DNA of 64,000 bases from Paenibacillus zeirhizosphaerae (GTDB taxonomy: Bacteria > Bacillota > Bacilli > Paenibacillales > Paenibacillaceae): positions 62,001 through 126,000 of the forward strand of contig NZ_JAPCKK010000014.1 in NCBI RefSeq assembly GCF_030705605.1, given 5' to 3'. Positions 9,094 to 17,032 of this stretch are shown here, piece after piece (the stretch's first letter is position 1; every line of letters begins with the position of its first letter). The notes beneath the pieces were generated by a model. The model saw nothing but the letters and a program-made list of their open reading frames with translations, was not told the origin of the DNA and searched no databases. Position numbers and translations under genes: made by a program.

Positions 9094-9123
9094 TTAGACG
9101 TTACTTGTCCCAGAATGTTTCGC
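9094..9123 (-). promoter_or_regulatory. ECF sigma-type promoter of second amidase
   Basis: Minus-strand GCGAAAC (9123-9117), exactly 16 bases, then CGTCTAA (9100-9094), about 70 bases before the start codon. GAAAC-N16-CGTC is close to the B. subtilis sigma-M consensus. Confidence 0.65.
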
Positions 9124-9153
9124 AGGAAGTGCAGCTTTTTTATTTTTTTTGAC

Positions 9154-9193
9154 AAAAAAAACCGCAAGCACAGCTTTACCTGCACTTGCGGTT
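9154..9193 (-). terminator. Terminator of leuCD
   Basis: AACCGCAAG/CTTGCGGTT stem with a loop of about 16 bases (partly paired), followed on the minus strand by eight T. It lies 23 bases after the leuD stop. Confidence 0.88.
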
Positions 9194-9215
9194 TGACATT
9201 TTCTTTAGATAGCCA

Positions 9216-9818
9216 TTATACCAAAGCTTTTTTGGCGATTTGCTGCTCATAAAGGGAGATTTTATCCTCGTGCTGCAGCGTCAGCCCGATGTCGTCCAGA
9301 CCTTGCAGCAGAAACTGTCTGCGGTGTTCATCCAGATCGAAGTCAATATGCAGACCGTAATCATCCGTAATCGTCTTATTCTCCAGATCTACGTTCAGAC
9401 GGTAACCGTCATGGGCTGCAGTGCGCTGGAAGAGATCCTCTACCTGCTCCTCCGACAATTTAATCGGAAGAATTCCGTTTTTGAAGCAGTTGTTATAGAA
9501 AATATCGGCGTACGATGGAGCAATGACACATTTGAACCCATAATCCATAATCGCCCACGGCGCATGCTCGCGGGAGGAACCGCAGCCGAAATTGGCACGG
9601 GAAATAAGGATGGATGCTCCCTGATAGCGCGCTTTGTTCGGCTCGAAATTCGGATTTACGTTCCCCTGCTCGTCAAAGCGCCATTCGTAGAACAGAAATT
9701 GTCCGAATCCGGTGCGCTCAATCCGTTTGAGAAATTGCTTCGGAATAATGGCATCCGTATCCACATTGACGCGGTCTACTGGAGCTACGATTCCGTTTAA
9801 AGTTTTAAATGCTTCCAT
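9216..9818 (-). CDS. leuD: 3-isopropylmalate dehydratase small subunit
   Basis: 200-residue swivel subunit that with LeuC isomerises 2-isopropylmalate to 3-isopropylmalate in leucine synthesis. It carries the family's [13 protein letters not shown] loop near residue 74, and its length is normal. It follows leuC by 21 bases with GGAGGAG before the ATG, and ends at a strong terminator, so leuCD is a two-gene operon here. leuA and leuB are not in the window. Confidence 0.96.
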   Translation of the reverse strand: MEAFKTLNGIVAPVDRVNVDTDAIIPKQFLKRIERTGFGQFLFYEWRFDEQGNVNPNFEPNKARYQGASILISRANFGCGSSREHAPWAIMDYGFKCVIAPSYADIFYNNCFKNGILPIKLSEEQVEDLFQRTAAHDGYRLNVDLENKTITDDYGLHIDFDLDEHRRQFLLQGLDDIGLTLQHEDKISLYEQQIAKKALV

Positions 9819-9839
9819 TAATATCTCTCCTCCCGTGTC

Positions 9840-11261
9840 TTAGCTGACAACTTCCTGTTTGAATTCCCAGCCGCGCACATCATAGAAGCGTCCGTGGATC
9901 GCAGCGGCAACAGCCATGGCAGGTGATACGAGATGCGTGCGTCCACCACGTCCCTGACGGCCTTCAAAGTTACGGTTGGAAGTTGACGCGCAGCGCTGTC
10001 CCGGCTGCAATACGTCTGGATTCATCGCCAGGCACATGCTGCAGCCTGCATCCCGCCATTCAAAGCCAGCTTCCTTAAAAATCACATCCAGGCCTTCCTT
10101 CTCCGCCTGCTCCTTAACACGTCCAGAACCCGGAACGACGATTGCCGTTACTTTATCGGAAACCTTGTAGCCCTTCGCTACCTGGGCCGCAGCACGGAGA
10201 TCCTCAATCCGGCCATTGGTGCAGGAACCGATAAACACATAGTCAATCCCAATGTCCGTCATCGGCGTTCCTGGAGTCAATCCCATATACTCAAGCGCCT
10301 TCTCGGCAGCTTTGCGTTCATTTTCCGTCGCCATGTCGGCAGGATTAGGCACGTTGCCCGAAATATCAGTGCCCATGCCTGGACTTGTTCCCCAGGTGAC
10401 CTGCGGGATGAGCGTCTCCATATCAAATTCCATAACTGTATCAAACTGGGCTCCTTCATCGGTAACCAGCTTGCTCCATTCTGCCACGGCTTGATCAAAT
10501 GCAGCTCCTTGCGGCACATGCTGACGTCCGCGCAGATATTCGAAGGTCGTCTCATCCGGAGCGATCATGCCCGCACGAGCACCGCCCTCAATGGACATGT
10601 TACAAATCGTCATGCGTTCTTCCATACTCAGCTCGCGAATCGCTTCACCCGTATATTCAATAACATAACCTGTAGCGAAGTCCGTGCCGTATTTTGCGAT
10701 GACGCCAAGAATCATGTCTTTGGCCGTAACACCAGGCTTGCGTTTTCCGACAAAACGGACCTCCATCGTTTTCGCTTTGGCCTGCTGCAGACACTGGGTC
10801 GCAAGTACATGCTCAACCTCGCTTGTTCCGATCCCAAAGGCAAGCGCGCCGAATGCACCATGTGTGGAAGTGTGGCTGTCACCACAGACAATCGTTTTGC
10901 CCGGATGAGTCAAGCCAAGCTCAGGCCCCATAACGTGAACTACGCCCTGATCAAGTGTATTCAAATCATACAGAGTGACGCCGAAATCGCGACAGTTCTG
11001 AGTTAAAGTATCGATCTGTTGCTTGGAGATCGGGTCCGAAATATTAAAGCGATCCTTCGTTGGAACGTTGTGGTCCATGGTCGCAAACGTGCGCTCCGGA
11101 CGGCGTACCTTGCGGCCGCTCAGGCGCAAGCCTTCAAAAGCCTGCGGCGAGGTAACCTCGTGTACCAGGTGCAGGTCAATGTATAAAATGCTAGGTTTTC
11201 CTTCTTCCTGATGAATGACGTGATTATCCCAAATTTTCTCAAACATTGTCTTTTTGCTCAT
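9840..11261 (-). CDS. leuC: 3-isopropylmalate dehydratase large subunit
   Basis: 473-residue aconitase-family subunit with the [4Fe-4S] cluster. Cluster cysteines are in [11 protein letters not shown] and in CSMCLAMN, and the substrate loop [13 protein letters not shown] is present. AGGGGTG lies 7 bases before the ATG. The gene is divergent from a LysR-type regulator; a TTGGAT ... TATATT promoter with an 18-base spacer can be read in the gap. Regulation by the neighbour is likely from layout, but not shown. Confidence 0.96.
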   Translation of the reverse strand: MSKKTMFEKIWDNHVIHQEEGKPSILYIDLHLVHEVTSPQAFEGLRLSGRKVRRPERTFATMDHNVPTKDRFNISDPISKQQIDTLTQNCRDFGVTLYDLNTLDQGVVHVMGPELGLTHPGKTIVCGDSHTSTHGAFGALAFGIGTSEVEHVLATQCLQQAKAKTMEVRFVGKRKPGVTAKDMILGVIAKYGTDFATGYVIEYTGEAIRELSMEERMTICNMSIEGGARAGMIAPDETTFEYLRGRQHVPQGAAFDQAVAEWSKLVTDEGAQFDTVMEFDMETLIPQVTWGTSPGMGTDISGNVPNPADMATENERKAAEKALEYMGLTPGTPMTDIGIDYVFIGSCTNGRIEDLRAAAQVAKGYKVSDKVTAIVVPGSGRVKEQAEKEGLDVIFKEAGFEWRDAGCSMCLAMNPDVLQPGQRCASTSNRNFEGRQGRGGRTHLVSPAMAVAAAIHGRFYDVRGWEFKQEVVS

Positions 11262-11476
11262 TACTATTCACCCCTGTTGGTTACGTACATTGTAAGGCGG
11301 CAGAGCCTTCTCTTATTGATATTGACATGAATATACCATCAATGGCTTCATTGATCCAAGATATGATAACTATAGGAGTGATAGGCTCAGACTATAACCT
11401 CTGTAGTAGGACCTGTTCTTTTTTGTATATAATACTGAAAGCAGTATATCAAGGTCTTAAAAAAAGGATGATACCC
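11262..11476. promoter_or_regulatory. Divergent leuC / LysR control region
   Basis: AT-rich gap with promoters in both directions: TATAAT at 11428-11433 for the LysR gene, and TTGGAT-N18-TATATT for leuC on the minus strand. The stretch around 11315-11360 holds overlapping TTGAT/ATCAA inverted repeats (TTGATATTGAC ... CCATCAA) that fit the T-N11-A style of LysR boxes. No T-box signature is present on the leuC side. Confidence 0.45.
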
Positions 11477-12412
11477 ATGGAATTCAGGCAGCTTCAGTAT
11501 GCCCTTCAAATCGCCTCCGAGCGGAATTTCTCCAGAGCGGCCGAAAAGCTTCACATCGCGCAGCCTTCTTTAAGTCAGCAGCTTTCCAAGCTGGAGAAGG
11601 AATTAGGCGTGCTTTTGTTCCACCGCAATACGAGCGCAGTTGAGCTCACTCATGCCGGCGAGGTGTTTGTGGAAAAAGCCCAGAAAATTGTCGATGCCGT
11701 GGAGGTGCTGCGGCAGGAGATGGATGATATCTCGCAGCTTCGCAAAGGCAAGGTCGTCGTTGGCAGCATGCCGATCACCGGCTCCCATTTACTTCCACAC
11801 GTGCTGCCTGCCTTCAAGCATTTGCACCCCGACGTCGAGATTACGCTGCTTGAGGATTCTTCCATGAATCTGGAGAAAAAAACGGCGAATGGACAAACCG
11901 ATTTAAGCCTGCTTTCCCTGCCGCTGGTCGAGCCGTCCCTGTCGTATGTCCCGATCGGGGAGGAAGTCATTGATCTCGCCGTGCCGCATGATCATCCGCT
12001 GGCCAAGCGTGCCGATGAAGACCGCACCGTAAGACTGGAGGAGCTTGCAGATGAGCCCTTTGTTGTCCTCAAAAAGGGACAGGGCTTCAGAAAGCTGACG
12101 ATGGATCTGTGTCATCAGGCCGGCTTTGAGCCCCGCGTCGTTTTCGAAAGCAACAATATGGAAACGGTGCAATCCCTCGTTGCCGCAGGCATGGGCATTA
12201 CACTGGTGCCGCGCTTTATCGCCCGGGCCGCCAGCAGCGAGTTCGTGCCCGTATACCTGAGGCTTGCCGACCCGGCTCCAAGCAGAACCCTGGTCATCGC
12301 TTACCGGAACGGCCGCTACCTCTCGAAAGCTGCGGAGGCTTTTATCGATACCTTTAAGGATACGGTGAGTCAATTGGCGGGGGGAGTGGCATTGCCTCAT
12401 TCCGAGGCTTAA
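11477..12412 (+). CDS. LysR-type transcriptional regulator
   Basis: 311-residue LysR regulator. The N-terminal winged helix (MEFRQLQYALQIASERNFSRAA ... PSLSQQLSKLEKELG) is followed by a substrate-binding effector domain (about 90-295). I chose the ATG at 11477, after AAAAAAGGATG, because it places the canonical LysR N-terminus at the start; a reading frame open from 11246 adds unrelated residues. It is divergent from leuCD and therefore probably controls it, with a leucine-pathway intermediate as a possible effector (inference). Confidence 0.9.
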   Translation: MEFRQLQYALQIASERNFSRAAEKLHIAQPSLSQQLSKLEKELGVLLFHRNTSAVELTHAGEVFVEKAQKIVDAVEVLRQEMDDISQLRKGKVVVGSMPITGSHLLPHVLPAFKHLHPDVEITLLEDSSMNLEKKTANGQTDLSLLSLPLVEPSLSYVPIGEEVIDLAVPHDHPLAKRADEDRTVRLEELADEPFVVLKKGQGFRKLTMDLCHQAGFEPRVVFESNNMETVQSLVAAGMGITLVPRFIARAASSEFVPVYLRLADPAPSRTLVIAYRNGRYLSKAAEAFIDTFKDTVSQLAGGVALPHSEA

Positions 12413-12427
12413 GCCAAAGAAAAATCG

Positions 12428-12471
12428 AACGGACCTCAAATTCCACAATTAAGTGGAGGATGAGGTCCGTT
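12428..12471. terminator. Shared terminator of LysR gene and phoA
   Basis: AACGGACCTCA / TGAGGTCCGTT 11-base stem with an inner CCAC/GTGG pairing. The minus side is followed by five T (for phoA); the plus side has only a short T stretch (for the LysR gene). Confidence 0.85.
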
Positions 12472-12484
12472 TATGCTGCTGTGC

Positions 12485-13777
12485 TTACTTTTTCAATTTC
12501 AACAATTGAAGGAGCTTATCATAAATGGCGGTATTCGGATAACTGCCTGCAAATTTCTCCGCTCCAGGTCCCATGGCCGTCAGTGTCACATTGATCGCCG
12601 TATGTCCACCAGTAGTCCAGTCGATATAGAACTTTTCATCAGAACCATGGATCGTAAACGGGCCATCCTCCTTGGACGTTCCATCGCCGGACTCATCCTC
12701 GCTGTCATCAGCTTCAATCGCCATACCGCCGGTTTCGTGATCTGCTGTCACCAGGACAAGCGTGTCCGGGTGGGCTTTAGCGTAATCTTTGGCAACTTTC
12801 ACAGCTTTATCGAGTTGCTGACCGGCTTTGATCGTTAACTCACCTTCATTATCGTGTGCCATCTCATCTGTAGCTTCTTCCTCAACCACCAGAAAGAAGC
12901 CTTTTTTATTTTTGGAGAGCACATCGATTGCTTTTGCAGTCATGTCCGGCAGCGGGACCGTAGGCTTATAGGAGTTGCCCAGCTCGTTGTGCGCCTGAAA
13001 CATTTCCTCATTAGCGAACAGGCCGAGCAGCTTGCTCCCGGATGCAGCTTTCATCTCGGCGCTGTTGGTTGCATAGGTATAACCCAGCTTTTTGGCCTGT
13101 GCAACCAAATTGCCCTGGGTGCCTTTGCTCGCTTCTTCAGGATCTTCAGCCGGAGCATCCTTGTGAGCACCCGGCGTGCCTGCAGGATACCAGAAATCTT
13201 CACCGCCGCCGAGAATCACATCCACTTTGCTTTTTTCCAAATACTGCTTGGCGATATCACTTTGGGCTGAACGGTTCTCCACATGCGCACCAAACGCTGC
13301 ACCCGTAGCATCCGTAACTTGGCTCGTCGTAACGATACCGGTGGAAAGACCCGCTTTTTTAGCCTGCTCCATAATGGTGGGGACCGGCTTTTTGTTCATA
13401 TTCATGCCGATAGCACCGTTATACGTTTTGACTCCTGTGGCAATAGCGGTTGCTGCGGCTGCGGAATCCGTCACCAGGTTATCCCCGGAATCGGTGCTGA
13501 CGAGCCCGATAACCGGCATTTTATCCATTTCCAGATTTCCGGATTTGCCCACCGTAGCCAGAGTGATCGCATCACGGGCGGCTTGTCCCATCCCGTCTCC
13601 AATAAACAGGATGACATTTTTCGGATATGTGGATTTCTTGGCCTCCGCTTTCTGCTCTGTATTCGGATTGCTTGCTGCGGCAGATACGTTAGAGAGGTTG
13701 GCGGCAAAAATCGGGGCGCCGAGCACTCCCATAACAGCAAGAGAGAGGATTACTTTTTTAACAGGACGCTTTTTCAC
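12485..13777 (-). CDS. phoA: Secreted alkaline phosphatase (PhoA/PhoB family)
   Basis: Phosphomonoesterase of about 430 residues, exported by an N-terminal signal peptide (KKRPVKKVILSLAVMGVLG ...). The catalytic serine is Ser105 in VTDSAAAATA. Metal ligands are visible in FIGDGMG, EEEATDEMAHDN, TADHETGG and TGGHT. An acidic insert (DDSEDESGDG) follows the TADHETGG motif. I chose GTG at 13777, which has GGAG 10 bases upstream; the first in-frame GTG, at 13786, is too close to that site. A weak Pho-box-like pair lies upstream. Confidence 0.93.
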   Translation of the reverse strand: MKKRPVKKVILSLAVMGVLGAPIFAANLSNVSAAASNPNTEQKAEAKKSTYPKNVILFIGDGMGQAARDAITLATVGKSGNLEMDKMPVIGLVSTDSGDNLVTDSAAAATAIATGVKTYNGAIGMNMNKKPVPTIMEQAKKAGLSTGIVTTSQVTDATGAAFGAHVENRSAQSDIAKQYLEKSKVDVILGGGEDFWYPAGTPGAHKDAPAEDPEEASKGTQGNLVAQAKKLGYTYATNSAEMKAASGSKLLGLFANEEMFQAHNELGNSYKPTVPLPDMTAKAIDVLSKNKKGFFLVVEEEATDEMAHDNEGELTIKAGQQLDKAVKVAKDYAKAHPDTLVLVTADHETGGMAIEADDSEDESGDGTSKEDGPFTIHGSDEKFYIDWTTGGHTAINVTLTAMGPGAEKFAGSYPNTAIYDKLLQLLKLKK

Positions 13778-13844
13778 AAAGCTCACGCTCCAATGTGTAG
13801 AATATATTACAACTTGATCATATATGAGTTTTATAAAATGAGAG

Positions 13845-13859
13845 TGTGAATATTGTTAA
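13845..13859 (-). promoter_or_regulatory. Possible PhoP box before phoA
   Basis: Minus-strand TTAACA, three bases, then TTCACA about 70 bases before the phoA start. PhoP boxes in Bacillus are TTAACA-like repeats spaced about 5 +/- 2 bases. Only two repeats are clear, so this is tentative. Confidence 0.3.
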
Positions 13860-13885
13860 CGGAAGGTAATTCTTATCTCAGGACG

Positions 13886-13942
13886 AAAAAAAATAACCGC
13901 ACCGGACAAGGAATGCATCCTTGCCCGGCCCGGCTTTCGGTT
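13886..13942 (-). terminator. Strong terminator upstream of phoA
   Basis: Stem CCGGACAAGG/CCTTGCCCGG (13902-13911 with 13919-13928) inside an outer AACCG/CGGTT pairing, followed on the minus strand by eight T. No large gene ends here. It closes the short unit holding the two candidate small ORFs. Confidence 0.85.
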
Positions 13943-13979
13943 TTCCATTTAAGAGACTGTCCTTCTTCAAGGAAATATA

Positions 13980-14081
13980 TTAACTGTTAAGCAGCTTCCC
14001 TCGCAAAAAGGTTCTCAGCGCCCTTGTATACAGGCGTCGCCTTGTCACTCTAATCTTGCTCGGTAAACTTACTTTGTCCAT
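13980..14081 (-). CDS. Candidate small cationic peptide (33 aa)
   Basis: Open frame of 33 residues with ten Lys/Arg and one acidic residue (starts MDKVSLPSKIRVTRRR). The ribosome site is weak (GAAGTGATG). It lies between a possible promoter at 14365-14370 and the strong terminator at 13886, downstream of a second small ORF with a good ribosome site. I recognise no homologue. It may be a chance frame in an RNA, a regulatory peptide or an antimicrobial-type peptide. Confidence 0.25.
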   Translation of the reverse strand: MDKVSLPSKIRVTRRRLYTRALRTFLRGKLLNS

Positions 14082-14206
14082 CGCTCATCACTTCTTTCTC
14101 AGAATTTATGATTCGTGAGATGTGCTGTGACCGCCTGACGGTAACCTGCTTAGCTTTCAGTAGCCCTTTTCAATACAATAATTTGGCTGTAAAGTTCAGC
14201 CCTTCA

Positions 14207-14335
14207 TCAGACCGGAGGCCCGATATCCGCCGCAAAGCCCATTTCATAGTCCCCTCCCACAGCTTGTCTGCTGATGTTCGGTAACCTGATCCTTCGATCC
14301 CTTAATTCCAGTACGTTTCCACTCTGGATTTCCAT
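14207..14335 (-). CDS. Candidate small protein (42 aa) with strong ribosome site
   Basis: 42-residue frame beginning MEIQSGNVLELRDRRIRLP. AGGAGGTGG lies 6 bases before the ATG, about as strong a ribosome site as any in the window, and TATAAT lies about 30 bases upstream. There is no signal peptide or membrane segment, and no family I recognise. The ribosome site, promoter-like box and downstream terminator together make a real short transcript plausible. Coding status needs conservation evidence. Confidence 0.4.
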   Translation of the reverse strand: MEIQSGNVLELRDRRIRLPNISRQAVGGDYEMGFAADIGPPV

Positions 14336-14364
14336 CGTAATCCACCTCCTGGTAGCGGGATACT

Positions 14365-14400
14365 ATTATAATACACCCCCATTCTGTATCTGAAACAGAA
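14365..14400 (-). promoter_or_regulatory. Promoter-like box with palindrome for the small-ORF unit
   Basis: TATAAT on the minus strand at 14370-14365, preceded by a TTCTGT-N7-ACAGAA palindrome (14382-14400) covering the -35 region. The -35 itself is poor, which would suit a regulated promoter. The palindrome also overlaps the A-run of the mtnU terminator. Confidence 0.35.
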
Positions 14401-14431
14401 AACCGCAAACTCAGTGAAAAACTGTTTGCGG
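14399..14431 (-). terminator. Terminator of mtnU
   Basis: CCGCAAA/TTTGCGG stem with an inner CAGT/ACTG pairing, followed on the minus strand by four T, 28 bases after the mtnU stop. Confidence 0.8.
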
Positions 14432-14458
14432 AATGTCAAATCATGCGTTTTCTCATGC

Positions 14459-15274
14459 TTAGAGGTACAAGGAAGGGCGGCGGTCTTCAAATACCGGAAT
14501 CCGGCTACGCACCTCTTGGACCAGCTCCGGGCGGATCGTGCCTGTGACGATTTCCTCCTGCTCGCCTCCCTCGACGATGACCTCTCCCCACGGGTCGATG
14601 ATCATCGAATGGCCGAAAAATTCCGTCGTGCCGCCGGTACCGACCCGATTGCAGGCAATGACATACATCTGGTTTTCGATCGCTCTTGCCATCAGCAGTG
14701 TCCGCCAATGATGCAGCCGCGGATGTGGCCATTCGGCAGGCACGATCAGCATGTCAGCTCCCGCCAAGGCCAGCTTACGCCCAAGCTCGGGGAAGCGGAT
14801 ATCGTAACAGATCGATGCTCCGGCTTTCATGGTGCCGTCAAGATCGAACAGGACAGGCTCGCTTCCGGCCTGCAAATATTTCTCCTCATCCATGAGCCGG
14901 AACAGATGAATTTTCGAATAAGAAGCAGCCGTATTCCCATTGCGGTCAAAAATATATGTCGTGTTGTAAATGCCGCCGTCCGCTTTTTTCTCCGCTATAG
15001 AGCCTGCCACGACATTCACTCCATGGCTGCGCGCAAAGGCGGACACCCATTTCCTTGTCTCTGCTCCTTCCACATCGGCCAGCTCCTGAATCTGCTCCAG
15101 AGCATAGCCGGTATTCCACATTTCCGGCAGCACGATCATATCGGGCTTGACAGCAGCCGAAACGGCCTGCTCCATCCCTTGCTCGATATGACGGCGGTTC
15201 GTATCCGGCTCGCCAAGCGTAATATTGGCCTGCACCAAAGCGATATTTACAGCCTTGCTTACGTCAGTAGACAT
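14459..15274 (-). CDS. mtnU: Carbon-nitrogen hydrolase, probable omega-amidase of methionine salvage
   Basis: 271-residue nitrilase-superfamily protein with the Glu-Lys-Cys triad: Glu51 (LPEMWNTGY), Lys121 (KIHLF) and Cys156 (ICYDIRFPE). Members of this type (B. subtilis YkrU/MtnU) hydrolyse 2-oxoglutaramate left by glutamine transamination. I chose the ATG at 15274, behind GGAAGGGGAG; the frame is open further upstream. It is divergent from the transaminase gene mtnE, the step that would generate its substrate, which supports the assignment over a general amidase. Confidence 0.8.
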   Translation of the reverse strand: MSTDVSKAVNIALVQANITLGEPDTNRRHIEQGMEQAVSAAVKPDMIVLPEMWNTGYALEQIQELADVEGAETRKWVSAFARSHGVNVVAGSIAEKKADGGIYNTTYIFDRNGNTAASYSKIHLFRLMDEEKYLQAGSEPVLFDLDGTMKAGASICYDIRFPELGRKLALAGADMLIVPAEWPHPRLHHWRTLLMARAIENQMYVIACNRVGTGGTTEFFGHSMIIDPWGEVIVEGGEQEEIVTGTIRPELVQEVRSRIPVFEDRRPSLYL

Positions 15275-15402
15275 GTTTCTCCCCTTCCGCAGACGCCGGT
15301 TGAAAGCCTCGTCCGCCTGCATTTCAACATTTGTATCATCATATCCCGGGCCGGTCACGGACGCAACAGAATGTGCCTAATTCCCTCTATACAACCCGGT
15401 AA

Positions 15403-15408
15403 TATAAT
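15403..15408 (+). promoter_or_regulatory. -10 box of mtnE
   Basis: TATAAT about 50 bases before the mtnE start, with a weak -35. The leader is too short for a SAM riboswitch, which is common before salvage genes in Bacillus. Confidence 0.45.
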
Positions 15409-15459
15409 GATAGATTAAACTTTAATTGAATTTGAAGGTAAAGGTCGTGTACAGGTCAA

Positions 15460-16668
15460 ATGAACAATGAAGTTTTGAGCAGCAGAAATTCCGCTTTTCC
15501 TATGCCTGTGGCGGATGTGATGACACAGCTTCCGACACAATTTTTTGCGGCATTGGTCCAGAATGTCAACCGTGAGGTTGCCGCAGGCCATGATGTCATT
15601 AATCTCGGCCAGGGCAACCCGGATACACCCACACCGGAGCATATCGTCACAGCGCTGCAGAAGGCGGCGGCCAACCCGCTTTATCATAAATATTCGCCAT
15701 TTTCAGGCCACCGTTTTCTGAAAGAAGCGATTGCACAGCGTTACCGTGAGGATTACGGAGTAGAGCTTGATCCAGACACGGAGGTCGCCATCCTCTTTGG
15801 CGGCAAAACAGGGCTGGTGGAGCTGCCGCAGATTTTGCTGAATCCCGGTGATCTCTGTCTCGTTCCCGATCCGGGATACCCGGATTACTGGTCAGGTGTG
15901 GCGCTGGCGAAGGCGGAAATGTCATTCATGCCGCTGCTGGAGCGCAACGGATACCTTCCGGATTATGGAAGCATTGCTGAATCAGACCGCACAAGAGCAA
16001 AGCTAATGTTTCTGAACTATCCGAACAATCCAACCTCGGCGACGGCTCCGCTCTCCTTCTATGAAGAGACCGTGGAGTTTGCCAAACGCCATCACATTGT
16101 GGTGGCCAGCGATTTTGCCTACGGGGCGATCGGCTTTGACGGTGAGCGCCCGGTCAGCTTCCTGCAGGCTGCGGGAGCCAAAGAGGTTGGCATCGAGTTT
16201 TATACGTTGTCGAAAACCTATAACATGGCCGGTTGGCGTGTAGGATTTGCGCTCGGCAATGCAGACATCATCTCGCAGATCAACCTGCTGCAGGATCATA
16301 TGTATGTCAGCCTGTTCGGCGGCATTCAGGAGGCGGCCGCGGTGGCCCTGACATCGTCGCAGGACTGCGTTGCCGAGTTGGTTGGCCGATATGAATCACG
16401 CCGTAACGCCTTCTTTGGGGCGCTGGACAGCATCGGCTGGAAGGCAGCGGCACCGAGCGGATCGTTCTTCAGTTGGCTGCCCGTGCCTGCAGAATTTACG
16501 TCCTCTTCCTTCGCGGATCTACTCCTGCGTGAGGCCAAGGTCGCTGTCGCTCCCGGCATCGGCTTCGGCAGCCATGGCGAAGGCTATGTGCGTGTCGGGC
16601 TGCTAAGCACGGAGGAACGGCTTGTTGAAGCCGCAGAGCGGATCGGCCGCTTGAAGCTGTTCCGCTGA
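15460..16668 (+). CDS. mtnE: PLP aminotransferase, probable methionine-salvage transaminase
   Basis: 402-residue class I aminotransferase. The PLP lysine is Lys252 in TLSKTYNMAGWR; the cofactor Asn/Pro loop NYPNNPTS and SDFAYGAIGF are present. In salvage it converts 4-methylthio-2-oxobutyrate to methionine. Context supports MtnE (YkrV) over an aspartate or general transaminase: mtnU is divergent, and mtnWXB follow proBAC downstream. The ribosome site at the chosen ATG is poor (ACAGGTCAA); a start at Met15 or Met21 is possible. A proline T-box follows before proB. Confidence 0.8.
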   Translation: MNNEVLSSRNSAFPMPVADVMTQLPTQFFAALVQNVNREVAAGHDVINLGQGNPDTPTPEHIVTALQKAAANPLYHKYSPFSGHRFLKEAIAQRYREDYGVELDPDTEVAILFGGKTGLVELPQILLNPGDLCLVPDPGYPDYWSGVALAKAEMSFMPLLERNGYLPDYGSIAESDRTRAKLMFLNYPNNPTSATAPLSFYEETVEFAKRHHIVVASDFAYGAIGFDGERPVSFLQAAGAKEVGIEFYTLSKTYNMAGWRVGFALGNADIISQINLLQDHMYVSLFGGIQEAAAVALTSSQDCVAELVGRYESRRNAFFGALDSIGWKAAAPSGSFFSWLPVPAEFTSSSFADLLLREAKVAVAPGIGFGSHGEGYVRVGLLSTEERLVEAAERIGRLKLFR

Positions 16669-16784
16669 TTGCGAGACATTATACCTTTTGCCAAAAAGCG
16701 GCGGCCATGATATTCTTGATGGTAACTAAACATGATTTCGTATATGGCAAATACAAACAACAAACGCAATGACGGGGCCATTAA

Positions 16785-16988
16785 GAGAAGCGGGGGCGAC
16801 CAGAGAGTAAATTCCGGCTGGCTGTGAGAATTTACCGTTTACCCTCTCCGAACCTACCCCTGAGCGGCCTGCGCCCGCAGGACGTCCTCTGACGTTACAG
16901 GAATGAAGTCGGATGATGCCAATCATCAATAAAGGTGGTACCGCGGAAGGTGAAACTTTCGTCCTTTGCTAAGGACGGAAGTTTTTTT
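16785..16988 (+). promoter_or_regulatory. Proline T-box leader with terminator
   Basis: Transcript leader sensing uncharged tRNA. The T-box core AAAGGTGGTACCGCGG is at 16931-16946. It is followed by a terminator (16954-16967 with 16971-16983) and seven T. In Stem I, GGGG at 16792-16796 can pair with CCCC at 16857-16860, exposing GAACCTA with a CCT (proline) specifier at 16853-16855. Uncharged tRNA-Pro would favour readthrough into proB. Because the genes down to mtnB overlap or are closely spaced, the element may also set mtnWXB expression. Confidence 0.95.
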
Positions 16989-17032
16989 GTTGTCCTTTTG
17001 CTGATTCTAACCCATCAAAGGAAGTGGATTAA

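Noticed and set aside
11262..11476. T-box before leuC
   Set aside because: No AAGGTGGTACCGCGG-like core or terminator in the gap.
14302..14490. 62-residue minus-strand frame across the mtnU terminator
   Set aside because: It runs through a terminator and a promoter-like box and lacks a ribosome site; the 42-residue frame at 14207 is better supported.
15359..15459. SAM riboswitch before mtnE
   Set aside because: The leader is about 50 bases after the -10 box and lacks the S-box core.
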